Shown: positions 27,498 to 35,746, counted from the first letter of the stretch. The stretch is 64,000 nucleotides of DNA from a bacterium SCSIO 12827 (GCA_024397995.1 CP073746.1:3222001-3286000); one strand, 5' to 3'. The notes: generated by a model not told the origin, from the letters alone. Numbers and translations are program-made.

Positions 27498-27529
27498 GTC
27501 AAATCGTTAATGCCGATAGAATTTATCGG
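27498..27529. promoter_or_regulatory. Phosphonate-regulon motif, copy D (five-gene operon promoter)
   Basis: This copy has the exact 14-mer GTCAAATCGTTAAT shared with copy B, with AT at motif positions 19-20 and 28-29 and G at 31. It also contains the perfect palindrome GCCGATA-GAATT-TATCGGC at 27512-27530. It is the only copy outside the 9-19 kb AEP locus and lies 59 nt upstream of the PbfA-like gene, in the same orientation as copies A and B. Confidence 0.68.
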
Positions 27530-27574
27530 CAGGGCCTATGTAGGAACCATTCGACGACGGCGTGACGGCAGCCC

Positions 27575-27605
27575 TTGACCTTCCAGTAACTGGAAGCCTT
27601 ATGTA
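27575..27605 (+). promoter_or_regulatory. CueR-type promoter of the copper ATPase operon
   Basis: The -35 box TTGACC (27575-27580) and -10 candidate TATGTA (27600-27605) are separated by 19 nt, the long spacer typical of MerR-family promoters. The spacer carries the inverted repeat CTTCCAG-TAA-CTGGAAG, which matches the CueR operator. A cueR gene lies in the operon it drives, so copper-induced activation with autoregulation is expected. Confidence 0.82.
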
Positions 27606-27664
27606 GAAGGCCATGATGACCGCCGCGGGCCTGCCGCCCGCGCCGAAACCGAAGGTTTTCCGCC

Positions 27665-30052
27665 ATGTCCGCACATTCACACGCTCCTACCGACACACCG
27701 AAAAGCGGTGGTTCCTGCTGCGCCGGGGGGCACGATCATGGTGCCGAGACCGCCAAGGACCCGGTCTGCGGCATGACCGTGACCTTGGGTCAGGGCAAGC
27801 CGACCTTCGACCACGGGGGGGAGACCTATCATTTCTGTAACCCCGGCTGCCGCACCAAGTTTCAGGCCGACCCCGATCATTACCTGTCGGGTGCCCACAA
27901 AAAGCAGGCCGAGGCCATGCCCGCCGGCACCCAATACACCTGCCCCATGCATCCGGAGATCATCACCGACAAGCCCGCCGACTGTCCGATCTGCGGCATG
28001 GCTCTGGAACCCATGGGCATCCCCACCGGCGACGCAGGCCCCAATCCCGAACTGGTCGATTTCACGCGCCGCTTCTGGGTCGGCGCGGTGCTGACCCTCC
28101 CGCTGCTGGTCCTGACCATGGGTCCCATGCTGGGCCTCGGCATCCGCCAGACGATCGGTGAGGGGACGGCGCAATGGGCCGAACTGATGCTCGCGACCCC
28201 GGTCGTGCTGTGGTCGGGCTGGCCGTTTTTCGTGCGCGGCGTGAAGTCCGTCATTACCGGCAATCTGAACATGTTCACCCTGATCGCCATGGGCGTGGGG
28301 GCATCCTTCCTGTTCAGCATCGCCGCCGTGCTGGCCCCCGGCATCTTCCCCGACGGCTTCCGCGACGCCGGCGGCCATGTCGGCGTGTATTTCGAGGCCG
28401 GGGCCGTAATCGTCGTCCTGGTCCTGCTGGGTCAGCTGATGGAACTGGGAGCCCGCGACCGGACCGGCGCGGCGATCAGGGCATTGCTGGACATGGCCGC
28501 CAAGACCGCCCGCGTCATCCGCGCCGACGGCCGGGAAGAGGAAATCCCCCTGGAAGACGTCAAGGTCGGAGACCATCTGCGGGTGCGGCCCGGCGACAAG
28601 GTGCCCGTGGACGGCGTGGTCCTGGAAGGGCGCTCGTCAGTCGATGAAGCGATGATTTCCGGCGAACCCCTGCCCGTCGAAAAAACCGCGGGCGACGAAC
28701 TCACCGGCGCCACGATCAACGGCACCGGCAGCCTGATCATGGAGGCCCGGCGCGTCGGAGCCGACACCATGCTGAGCCGGATCGTCGAAATGGTCGCGAG
28801 CGCCCAGCGGTCGCGCGCCCCCATTCAGAAGGTCGCCGACAGCGTCGCCGGCATCTTCGTGCCGGCGGTGGTCGCCGTCGCGGTCATCGCCTTCATCGCC
28901 TGGTCGATCTGGGGACCGGCTCCGGCCCTGGCCTATGGGCTGGTCGCCGCCGTGGCTGTGCTGATCATCGCTTGCCCCTGTGCCCTCGGCCTGGCGACAC
29001 CGATGTCGATCATGACGGCGACGGGCCGGGGGGCGCAGGCAGGCGTGCTGATCAGGAATGCCGAAGCGCTGGAGCGCTTCGCCAAGGTCGACACCCTGAT
29101 CGTCGACAAGACCGGCACCCTGACCGTCGGCAAGCCGAAACTGGTCGCCGTGCTGCCCGAGCCAGGCCATGACGAGGTCGAGGTGCTGCGCCTGGCCGCC
29201 AGTCTGGAGCGGGGATCGGAACACCACCTGGCCGAGGCCATCGTCGCCGGTGCAGAAGACCGCAACATCACCCTTGCCAAGGCTGACGACTTCGCGGCCG
29301 TCACCGGCAAGGGCGTCACCGGCGTGATCGACGGCAAGCGGGTCGCCCTCGGCAACGCCCGCCTGGCGGCCGACCTGGGCCTGGACGGCGATGCGTTGTC
29401 GGCCACGGCGGACGCCCGGCGCGATCAGGGCGAGACGGTCATGTTCGTGATCATCGACAAGGAAATCGCCGGCCTGATCGCCGTCGCCGACCCGGTCAAG
29501 GAGACCACCGCGGATGCCATCAAGGCGCTGCACGCCCAGGGCTTCCGCATCGTCATGGCGACGGGCGACAACGAACGCACGGCCCGCGCCGTGGCGTCGA
29601 AGCTCGGCATCGACGAGATCCGCGCCGACGTCCTGCCCGAGGACAAGGCGCGGATCGTCAAGGACCTGCAGACCGAGGGCCGCAAGGTCGCCATGGCGGG
29701 CGACGGGGTCAACGACGCGCCCGCCCTGGCCCAGGCCGATGTCGGCATCGCCATGGGCACGGGTGCCGACGTGGCCATCGAAAGTGCGGGCACCACCCTG
29801 ATCAAGGGGGACCTGAACGGGATCGTCCGCGCGCGGAACCTGGCCCGCGCAACCATGCGCAACATCAAACAGAACCTGTTTTTCGCCCTGGTCTATAACG
29901 CGCTGGGCGTGCCGGTGGCGGCAGGGGTTCTTTATCCCGTGTTCGGCATCCTGCTGTCGCCCATGTTCGCCGCCGCCGCCATGAGCCTGAGTTCCGTTTC
30001 CGTGATCACCAACGCGCTGCGCCTGCGCAGGGTCAGGATCGAGGAGGAATAA
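27665..30052 (+). CDS. copA: Copper-translocating P-type ATPase with YHS and heavy-metal-binding domains
   Basis: A 795-residue P1B-type ATPase that would export Cu(I) from the cytoplasm. Instead of CxxC HMA domains, the N-terminus has a His/Cys-rich tail, a YHS domain (about 31-75, KDPVCGMTV then [10 protein letters not shown]) and a heavy-metal-binding domain (about 90-117, YTCPMHPEI and [10 protein letters not shown]). The membrane metal site is CPC (about 437-439), the phosphorylated Asp is in DKTGT (about 481) and the hinge GDGVNDAP follows. The gene begins 59 nt after the CueR-type promoter, and cueR starts 4 nt after it. The CPC motif favours copper or silver. Confidence 0.94.
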   Translation: MSAHSHAPTDTPKSGGSCCAGGHDHGAETAKDPVCGMTVTLGQGKPTFDHGGETYHFCNPGCRTKFQADPDHYLSGAHKKQAEAMPAGTQYTCPMHPEIITDKPADCPICGMALEPMGIPTGDAGPNPELVDFTRRFWVGAVLTLPLLVLTMGPMLGLGIRQTIGEGTAQWAELMLATPVVLWSGWPFFVRGVKSVITGNLNMFTLIAMGVGASFLFSIAAVLAPGIFPDGFRDAGGHVGVYFEAGAVIVVLVLLGQLMELGARDRTGAAIRALLDMAAKTARVIRADGREEEIPLEDVKVGDHLRVRPGDKVPVDGVVLEGRSSVDEAMISGEPLPVEKTAGDELTGATINGTGSLIMEARRVGADTMLSRIVEMVASAQRSRAPIQKVADSVAGIFVPAVVAVAVIAFIAWSIWGPAPALAYGLVAAVAVLIIACPCALGLATPMSIMTATGRGAQAGVLIRNAEALERFAKVDTLIVDKTGTLTVGKPKLVAVLPEPGHDEVEVLRLAASLERGSEHHLAEAIVAGAEDRNITLAKADDFAAVTGKGVTGVIDGKRVALGNARLAADLGLDGDALSATADARRDQGETVMFVIIDKEIAGLIAVADPVKETTADAIKALHAQGFRIVMATGDNERTARAVASKLGIDEIRADVLPEDKARIVKDLQTEGRKVAMAGDGVNDAPALAQADVGIAMGTGADVAIESAGTTLIKGDLNGIVRARNLARATMRNIKQNLFFALVYNALGVPVAAGVLYPVFGILLSPMFAAAAMSLSSVSVITNALRLRRVRIEEE

Positions 30053-30056
30053 GCCC

Positions 30057-30449
30057 ATGAACATCGGTGAAGCAGCGAAGCATTCCGGCCTGCCGGCCAA
30101 GACCATCCGCTATTACGAGGAAATCGCGCTGGTCGTGCCGGGACGCAGCGACAACGGCTACCGCACCTATTCGCCGACCGACGTGCACAAGCTGCAGTTC
30201 GTGCAGCGGGCGCGCGGGCTCGGCTTTTCCGTCGAGGACTGCCGCGCCCTGCTGTCACTGTACGAAGACGACCACCGCGCCAGCGCCGATGTGAAGGCGA
30301 TCGCCACGGAACACCTTTCGGAAATCGAAGCCAAGATCGCCGAGCTCAAGGCCCTGCACAAGACGCTCAAGCATCTGGTCGATCATTGCCACGGCGACGA
30401 TCGCCCCCATTGCCCGATCATCGACGACCTGGCGGGACCGGACCATTGA
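30057..30449 (+). CDS. cueR: MerR-family copper-responsive regulator CueR
   Basis: A 130-residue regulator with an N-terminal MerR helix-turn-helix (NIGEAAKHSGLPAKTIRYYEE), a long dimerisation helix and the metal loop HCHGDDRPHC, in which Cys111 and Cys119 correspond to the copper ligands of CueR. It binds Cu(I)/Ag(I) and untwists promoters with 19-nt spacers; two such promoters are seen at 27575 and 30957. It follows copA by 4 nt. The next gene begins at a TTG overlapping its stop. Confidence 0.93.
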   Translation: MNIGEAAKHSGLPAKTIRYYEEIALVVPGRSDNGYRTYSPTDVHKLQFVQRARGLGFSVEDCRALLSLYEDDHRASADVKAIATEHLSEIEAKIAELKALHKTLKHLVDHCHGDDRPHCPIIDDLAGPDH

Positions 30450-30931
30450 CCGCGGGGCGCACCAAGATTTTGGGGGCCGGCGCCATCTTGGCCGCCGTCG
30501 CGCTCGGCAGTGCCGTCTGGCTCGGCTTGGCCCCAGACGACGGCACGGTCGAACTGCGGCCCGACGACGCGGCGACCGTCGCCACGGGCAAAGGCATTTA
30601 CGAAGAACATTGCGCAAGCTGCCATGGCGCGAACCTGGAAGGTCAAGTGAACTGGCGCGAGCGCCTGCCCACGGGCCGCCTGCCCGCCCCGCCCCACGAC
30701 CGCACGGGCCATACCTGGCACCACCCGGACGCCCAACTGTTCGACATCACCAAGCGCGGCCCCGCCGCCGTGGTCGGCGGCAGCTATGAAAGCGACATGC
30801 CGGGTTTCGACGGCGTGCTGAGCGACGCCGAAATCATCGCCGTCCTGTCCTATATCAAGAGCACCTGGCCCGCGGGCATCCGCGCCCGCCACGACGACCT
30901 GAACCGCCGCGCCCAGGCAGACGGAAAATAA
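30446..30931 (+). CDS. Membrane-anchored c-type cytochrome
   Basis: A 161-residue protein. An N-terminal anchor or signal (ILGAGAILAAVALGSAVWLG) is followed by one haem site CASCH (about residues 55-59, IYEEHCASCHGANLEGQ). The methionine ligand is probably in ESDMPGFDGVLSDAEIIAVLSYIKS. It begins with a TTG overlapping the cueR stop codon (TTGA), so translation is likely coupled; the frame is open upstream into cueR but lacks a better start. Cytochromes of this type occur in copper and heavy-metal gene groups and may pass electrons to the periplasmic multicopper oxidase or a terminal oxidase. Its exact partner is unknown. Confidence 0.83.
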   Translation: MTAGRTKILGAGAILAAVALGSAVWLGLAPDDGTVELRPDDAATVATGKGIYEEHCASCHGANLEGQVNWRERLPTGRLPAPPHDRTGHTWHHPDAQLFDITKRGPAAVVGGSYESDMPGFDGVLSDAEIIAVLSYIKSTWPAGIRARHDDLNRRAQADGK

Positions 30932-30956
30932 GGCACCTGGAACAAACCGTTTCACC

Positions 30957-30987
30957 TTGACCTTCCTGCAGGTGGAACCTTTAAAAT
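30957..30987 (+). promoter_or_regulatory. Second CueR-type promoter (periplasmic copper-resistance operon)
   Basis: The -35 TTGACC (30957-30962) and the -10 TAAAAT (30982-30987) are separated by 19 nt, with a CCTTCC/GGAACC-type dyad in the spacer. This matches the first CueR promoter and lies right after the cytochrome gene. It should drive the genes from 31035 to 35182 in response to copper. Confidence 0.8.
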
Positions 30988-31034
30988 TCTACGTAATGCC
31001 GCAAGACATGAGCCAATCACCGGACCAAAGACCC

Positions 31035-31451
31035 ATGGCGCGCACAAACCCAGGAACAGCAGTTACAGAACGGCGCATGCGCCGCGTGTGCTGTGTGTTT
31101 CTGGCCATTGCCGTCCTGTTCTCCGGCTTCGGCGCCGGCCATGCGGCCATGGCGATGTCCGCGGATGGGGCACATCAGGCCCATAACGCCTCGGCCTGGG
31201 TGCAGACCGCCGCACCCGACCATCAGAAGTGCCACGATCAGGCACAGCCGCAGGAACAGACCCCGCCGCCGTCACAGCACGACATGGGCGGCTGCTGCGT
31301 CAACGCCTGCTTCTCACCGGCCCTTCCCCGCGATGTGCTCAGCTTCACGCCCCCTGCTTTTGAAATTCAGAAGGTACAGCCAAGCACCGATCAAGCCCCC
31401 GCGCTGACCGCCCCCGCCGGCCTGTTCCGGCCACCGCGAGATCGCGCCTAG
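31035..31451 (+). CDS. Small secreted Cys/His-rich protein, copper-linked, function unknown
   Basis: A protein of about 138 residues. A signal peptide (RRMRRVCCVFLAIAVLFSGFGAG) is followed by a His/Met/Cys-rich mature part (AMAMSADGAHQAHN, HQKCHDQAQPQ, QHDMGGCCVNACF) and a C-terminus FRPPRDR. Small proteins of this kind, often ending in PPR, sit in proteobacterial copper operons and resemble CopL/DUF2946-like proteins, though I cannot name the family firmly. Start choice: the frame is open from 30957, but that codon lies in the CueR-type -35 box, so I use the ATG at 31035; 31077 is also possible. It is the first gene of the second copper operon and may bind periplasmic copper. Confidence 0.65.
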   Translation: MARTNPGTAVTERRMRRVCCVFLAIAVLFSGFGAGHAAMAMSADGAHQAHNASAWVQTAAPDHQKCHDQAQPQEQTPPPSQHDMGGCCVNACFSPALPRDVLSFTPPAFEIQKVQPSTDQAPALTAPAGLFRPPRDRA

Positions 31452-31604
31452 CCTCCGCTCGGCCGATTTCACCTGCACCTGCGCGGACCCCAGGTCCGGT
31501 CCACCCAATACGATCCCCGAGCGGAAATCCGACAAGGCGGCGAAGCCTTAAGTCTTCGCCATGGCCGCGTCACAGACGCGATCCCCGATCAAAAGGATAT
31601 TCCG

Positions 31605-32243
31605 ATGAAAGTCTCTCAAGATTTCACCTTTCCCACGTCCATCCGTTCCGCCGCCGTCGCCCTTGCCGTGTTGGCGGCGGCATCCCCCGCCCTGGCCGGA
31701 TCCGGCCAACCCGGCCACGGTCACAGCGACATGCCCATGCAGGGCCATATGAAGGAAGGCATGAAAATGGGCGGCCACGGTTCTCCGGGCCACCACCGCG
31801 GCATGGCCGCCATCGGCGAACCCGGCAAGGCAGCGGACGTCACCCGCACCATCGACATCACCATGCAGGACAATTTCTATGAGCCGGAGAGCATCTCGGT
31901 AACCGCCGGGGAAACCATCCGTTTCAAGATCACCAACAAGGGTGCTTACCTGCACGAATTCGGCCTGGGCACCGCCGCCATGCATGCCGCCCATCAGAAG
32001 CAGATGATGACGATGATGGAGCACGGCATGATCGAAGCCGACCGCATCAACCATGAGAAGATGAAGATGGACCATGGCGACGGCCACATGATGAAGCACG
32101 ACGACCCCAACAGCATCCTGCTGGAGCCGGGCAAGTCGGGCGAGATCATCTGGAAGTTCACCAAGCCGATAAAGCTGGAATTCGCCTGCAACGTCCCGGG
32201 GCATTACGAATCCGGGATGATGGGCAAAATCCGGTTCAAGTAG
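31605..32243 (+). CDS. Periplasmic cupredoxin-domain copper-binding protein (CopI-like)
   Basis: A 212-residue precursor with a signal peptide ending near ALAGSG, then a His/Met-rich linker (PGHGHSDMPMQGHMKEGMKMGGHG). The cupredoxin fold covers about residues 78-212. Type 1 copper ligands are visible as a His in KGAYLHEFGLG and Cys, His and Met in FACNVPGHYESGMMG. A second Met/His cluster (MMTMMEHGMIEADRINHEKMKMDHGDGHMMKHDD) is inserted within the fold. Such proteins give copper tolerance in several Proteobacteria. It precedes the multicopper oxidase by 24 nt. A small hairpin (GGCGAAG/CTTCGCC) lies in the 153-bp gap upstream. Confidence 0.87.
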   Translation: MKVSQDFTFPTSIRSAAVALAVLAAASPALAGSGQPGHGHSDMPMQGHMKEGMKMGGHGSPGHHRGMAAIGEPGKAADVTRTIDITMQDNFYEPESISVTAGETIRFKITNKGAYLHEFGLGTAAMHAAHQKQMMTMMEHGMIEADRINHEKMKMDHGDGHMMKHDDPNSILLEPGKSGEIIWKFTKPIKLEFACNVPGHYESGMMGKIRFK

Positions 32244-32267
32244 CGGCACAGGGAACGGGAGAGACCC

Positions 32268-33995
32268 ATGCGACATTCAATCCATTCCCTGATCGGGTTG
32301 GCGGCCGTCCTGGCCGCCACCCTGGCGGGGGCACCGCCGGCACAGGCCGGCACCTACAACCTGGAAATCGCACGCGGCGCCATCGACGTCGCCGGCCGGC
32401 CGCAAGACGCCATGACCATCAACGGCGGCATCCCCGGCCCGGTCCTGCGCTTCACCGAGGGCGAGGACCTGACCATCAACGTCACCAACAAGATGGACGT
32501 GGACACCTCGATCCATTGGCACGGCCTGATCCTGCCCTATCAACAGGACGGCGTGCCGGGCATCAGCTTTCCCGGCATCAAGCCGGGCGAGACCTTCACC
32601 TATACCTTCCCGGCGCAACAAAGCGGCACCTACTGGTATCACAGCCATTCGGGGCTGCAGGAACAGTCAGGGGTCTACGGCTCGATCATCATCGATCCGA
32701 AAACCCGCGAACCCTTCCGTTATGACCGTGAATACGTGGTCGTTCTGTCCGACTGGCACAAAACCGACACGCCCAAGACCATCCTGTCCAACCTGAAGAT
32801 CATGGCGGACTACTACAACTATCAGCAACGCACCCTCGGCACCCTGCTGGACGACGTCAAAAAGATGGGCTTCGGCGCGGCCCTGGCCGACCGCATGGCC
32901 TGGGGCGACATGCGCATGATGCCGTCCGACATCGCCGACGTCTCGGGCTATGTGTTTCTGATGAACGGCCGTAACCCCGACCAGAACTGGACCGGCCTGT
33001 TCAAACCCGGCGAGCGCGTCCGCCTGCGCTTCGTCAACGCCGCCGCCATGACGTTCTTCGACGTGCGCATTCCGGGATTGAAAATGACCGTGGTGCAGGC
33101 CGACGGCAACAACGTGCGCCCGGTCCCCGTGGACGAATTCCGCATCGCCGTCGCCGAAACCTATGACGTCATCATTCGCCCGACCGAGGACAAGGCCTAT
33201 ACCCTGTTCGCCGAAAGCATGGCCCGTACCGGCCATGCCCGCGGCACCCTGACCCCGGAAATGGGCCGGACGGCGGCGGTCCCCGATGCCCGCCCGAAAC
33301 AGTTTCTCACCATGGCCGACATGGGCATGGCCCACGGCGACATGCCCGGCATGGATCATGGGGCGATGAAAATGGATCATGGAAAAATGAGCCATGGCGC
33401 CATGAAGATGCCCGGGGGCGACCACATGATGCCCGACGGCACCATGATGAAGGGAATGGACCACGGCAAAATGGGCCATGGGGCCATGGCGTCGAACCCC
33501 AAGGACGACCCGTTCTATGCCCCCGGCAGCGGGCTGATGCCCAAGGCAGCCGAGGGCGGCAAGTTCCTGTCCTATGCGGACCTGAAGGCGTTCAGGCCGC
33601 TGTATCCGGACCGCGAAGCCACACGGGTCATCGAAGTCCGCCTAACCGGCAACATGGAGCGCTACATCTGGTCCATCAACGATGTGAAGTATTCCGATGC
33701 CGAGCCGATCAAGCTCAAGTTCGGCGAACGGGTGCGCTTCAAGTTCATCAACGAAACCATGATGACCCATCCCATGCATCTGCACGGCATGTGGCAGATC
33801 CTGGACAACGGATCCGGTAAATACAATCCGGCCAAGCACACCATTTCCATTGCGCCGGGCACCACGGTGGAGGCCGATATCGAGGCCGACGCCGAAGGCC
33901 AATGGGCCTTTCACTGTCACCTGATGTACCACATGGCGTCGGGCATGTTCCGTAAGGTCGTGGTCGAACGTGAAACGGCGGAGATTGCCCGATGA
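32268..33995 (+). CDS. Multicopper oxidase CopA/PcoA of periplasmic copper resistance
   Basis: A 575-residue three-domain multicopper oxidase that would oxidise Cu(I) to less toxic Cu(II) in the periplasm. Copper ligands appear in order as HWHG, YHSHSG, HPMHLHGMW and HCHLMYHMASGM. A Met/His-rich region (about residues 345-405) repeats MDHGAMKMDHGKMSHGAMKM-like units and probably binds copper. The signal peptide MRHSIHSLIGLAAVLAATLAG is unusual: CopA proteins normally carry twin arginines for Tat export, and none is visible. The copB gene overlaps its stop by 4 nt (ATGA). Confidence 0.93.
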   Translation: MRHSIHSLIGLAAVLAATLAGAPPAQAGTYNLEIARGAIDVAGRPQDAMTINGGIPGPVLRFTEGEDLTINVTNKMDVDTSIHWHGLILPYQQDGVPGISFPGIKPGETFTYTFPAQQSGTYWYHSHSGLQEQSGVYGSIIIDPKTREPFRYDREYVVVLSDWHKTDTPKTILSNLKIMADYYNYQQRTLGTLLDDVKKMGFGAALADRMAWGDMRMMPSDIADVSGYVFLMNGRNPDQNWTGLFKPGERVRLRFVNAAAMTFFDVRIPGLKMTVVQADGNNVRPVPVDEFRIAVAETYDVIIRPTEDKAYTLFAESMARTGHARGTLTPEMGRTAAVPDARPKQFLTMADMGMAHGDMPGMDHGAMKMDHGKMSHGAMKMPGGDHMMPDGTMMKGMDHGKMGHGAMASNPKDDPFYAPGSGLMPKAAEGGKFLSYADLKAFRPLYPDREATRVIEVRLTGNMERYIWSINDVKYSDAEPIKLKFGERVRFKFINETMMTHPMHLHGMWQILDNGSGKYNPAKHTISIAPGTTVEADIEADAEGQWAFHCHLMYHMASGMFRKVVVERETAEIAR

Positions 33996-34714
33996 ATTAC
34001 TCAAACAGCTTCCTCCCTGCCGCCATCCTGGCGACCGCCGTTTTCATCCCGACATCCATCGCTCGGGCGGCGGAGATGGACGATGCGATCTATTGGCAAT
34101 TTCAGGTCGATCAATTGGAGTCCCGGGCAGGCGACGGTGCCGATGTCGTCGCCTGGGACGCCAACGCCTGGATCGGCAACGACGACCATCGCCTGGCGTT
34201 CAAGTCGGAAGGGGAGAACCCCATCGGCAAGCGCCTGGAAAAGGCGGAGCTACAGTTTCTGTACCGCCGACCGATCTCCACGTTCTTCGACCTCAACGCC
34301 GGCATCCGCCACGACCTCAGGCCGGACCCGGACCGCACTTATGCTGTGATCGGCGTCCAGGGTTTGGCCAAGCAGTTCGTGGAAACCGACGCCAATCTGT
34401 TCCTCAGCGAAACCGGCGACCTGTCGGCCCGGCTGGAAGCCGAGGTCGACTGGCGCCTCACCCAACGCTTGATCCTGCAACCAACGGCGGAGATCAACGT
34501 CGCATTCTCCGAGGACCGGCGCATCCATTCCGGGGCCGGGATCAACACCGTCGAGGCGGGCCTGCGTCTGAAGTACGAAATCCGCCGCGAATTCGCCCCC
34601 TACGTCGGCCTGCATTATGAACGCAAAGTCGGCGCCACCGCCAATTTTGCCCGCGGAGAGGGCGAGGATACGGACAGCCTGCGCTTCGTCGCGGGTGTCA
34701 GCTTTTGGTTTTAA
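33992..34714 (+). CDS. copB: Outer-membrane copper resistance protein CopB/PcoB
   Basis: A 240-residue precursor with a signal peptide (MNYSNSFLPAAILATAVFIP, cleavage near ARAAE) and an all-beta mature part typical of PcoB: DAIYWQFQVDQLESR, AWDANAWIGNDDHRL, LDLNAGIRHDLRP-like, and a C-terminal aromatic residue (RFVAGVSFWF) for outer-membrane insertion. It is shorter than CopB proteins with long Met-rich N-termini and begins almost directly with the barrel. It partners the multicopper oxidase encoded just upstream. Confidence 0.92.
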   Translation: MNYSNSFLPAAILATAVFIPTSIARAAEMDDAIYWQFQVDQLESRAGDGADVVAWDANAWIGNDDHRLAFKSEGENPIGKRLEKAELQFLYRRPISTFFDLNAGIRHDLRPDPDRTYAVIGVQGLAKQFVETDANLFLSETGDLSARLEAEVDWRLTQRLILQPTAEINVAFSEDRRIHSGAGINTVEAGLRLKYEIRREFAPYVGLHYERKVGATANFARGEGEDTDSLRFVAGVSFWF

Positions 34715-34729
34715 ATGGAGGAGACATTC

Positions 34730-35182
34730 ATGCGCCTATACAAAACCCGCGCCGTACTGGTGGCGATCCTGCTTCTTTTCCCCGCCGCCGCCTTCGCCGC
34801 TGAAGTCACGGTCTACAAGTCGCCCTACTGCGGCTGCTGCGGCGCTTGGGTCAAACACATGAAAGACCACGGCCACGACGTGAAAACGATCGAGATGGAA
34901 GACCTGACGGCGATCAAGAAAATGACCGGCGTCACCGAGCCCCTGCAGTCCTGCCATACGGCGGTGGTCGACGGATACGTCATCGAAGGTCACGTCCCGG
35001 CGATGGATGTTGCACGGCTGCTTCAGGAAAAACCCCAGGCCAGGGGGCTTGCCGTTCCCGGCATGCCCATCGGTTCGCCGGGCATGGAAGGACCCGACCC
35101 GCAAGCCTATGAAGTGCTGTTGTTTCAGGCCGACGGAACGTCGGCGGTCTATGCCCGTCACCAGGGCAAGCCGACGCCGTAG
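34730..35182 (+). CDS. DUF411 metal-binding protein (CopG-like)
   Basis: A 150-residue periplasmic protein. I chose the ATG at 34730 (MRLYKTRAVLVAILLLF) because GGAGGAG lies 8 nt upstream; a frame start at 34715 has none. The signal peptide ends near FAAEV. The mature protein has the DUF411 motif KSPYCGCCGAWVKHMKDHG with a CxCC-type cluster, and HTAVVDGYVIEGHVPA. DUF411 proteins are frequent last members of copper-resistance operons and bind Cu(I). It closes the island; the HNH gene on the opposite strand ends 3 nt later. Confidence 0.9.
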   Translation: MRLYKTRAVLVAILLLFPAAAFAAEVTVYKSPYCGCCGAWVKHMKDHGHDVKTIEMEDLTAIKKMTGVTEPLQSCHTAVVDGYVIEGHVPAMDVARLLQEKPQARGLAVPGMPIGSPGMEGPDPQAYEVLLFQADGTSAVYARHQGKPTP

Positions 35183-35185
35183 CCT

Positions 35186-35746
35186 CTAAGGTTCCAGTTC
35201 CGTATCCCAGTACAGGAAATCCCGCCAGCTTTCATGCAGATAGTTCGGCGGGAAAGCGCGGCCGTTTTCCTGCAACAGGAAATTCGACGGCTGTTCCGGT
35301 TCGCGCAGGGGCACCATCCCACATTGCCGGGGCAGGCGGTGGCCTTTCTGAAGATTGCAGGGCGAGCAGGCGGTGACCACGTTGGACCAGGACGTGCGCC
35401 CGCCCCGCGCGCGCGGGATGACGTGGTCGAAGGTCAGATGGTCAGCCGGAAAATGTTCGCCGCAATACTGGCAGTGGAAGGCGTCGCGCAGGAACACATT
35501 GAACCGGGTGAAGGCCGGGCGCCTGCCCATGGATACGTATTCCTTCAGCGCGATGACGCTGGGCAGGCGGAATTCCTGGCTGGGGGAATGGACGATCCGG
35601 TCGTATTCGGAGACCACGTTGACCCGGTCGAGGAACACCGCCTTGAGGGTGTCCTGCCAGGACCACAGGGAAAGGGGGAAGTAGCTCAACGGCCGAAAGT
35701 CGGCGTTGAGAACGAGAGCGGAACAGCTTTCGGCGGAAGCGCTCAC
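35186..35746 (-). CDS. HNH endonuclease family protein
   Basis: A 186-residue protein that starts at a GTG. The HNH fold has zinc pairs CQYCGEHF and CSPCNLQKG and the catalytic stretch HLTFDHVIPRARGGRTSWSNVVTACSPCN. The N-terminal half (SALVLNADFRPLSYFPLSLWSWQDTLKAVFLDRVNVV) is typical of the widespread stand-alone HNH proteins of Alphaproteobacteria. No partner methylase, phage or intron context is visible, so this is probably a chromosomal housekeeping nuclease of unknown target rather than a mobile element. Confidence 0.9.
   Translation of the reverse strand: MSASAESCSALVLNADFRPLSYFPLSLWSWQDTLKAVFLDRVNVVSEYDRIVHSPSQEFRLPSVIALKEYVSMGRRPAFTRFNVFLRDAFHCQYCGEHFPADHLTFDHVIPRARGGRTSWSNVVTACSPCNLQKGHRLPRQCGMVPLREPEQPSNFLLQENGRAFPPNYLHESWRDFLYWDTELEP

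Noticed and set aside
27440-27502. Longer N-terminus of the PbfA-like enzyme from TTG 27502
   Set aside because: It would run through the regulon motif and the promoter zone, has no ribosome site, and adds unconserved residues.
10621-27529. Explanation of the four motif copies as a dispersed repeat (REP-like) element
   Set aside because: All copies noticed lie in promoter regions in consistent orientation and none within genes or downstream of them; conservation is limited to spaced short blocks, as in a protein site.
30957-31034. N-terminal extension of the small Cys/His-rich copper protein starting at TTG 30957
   Set aside because: That TTG is part of the -35 box of a CueR-type promoter, and transcription would begin after it. 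The conserved-looking part starts with the signal peptide further down.
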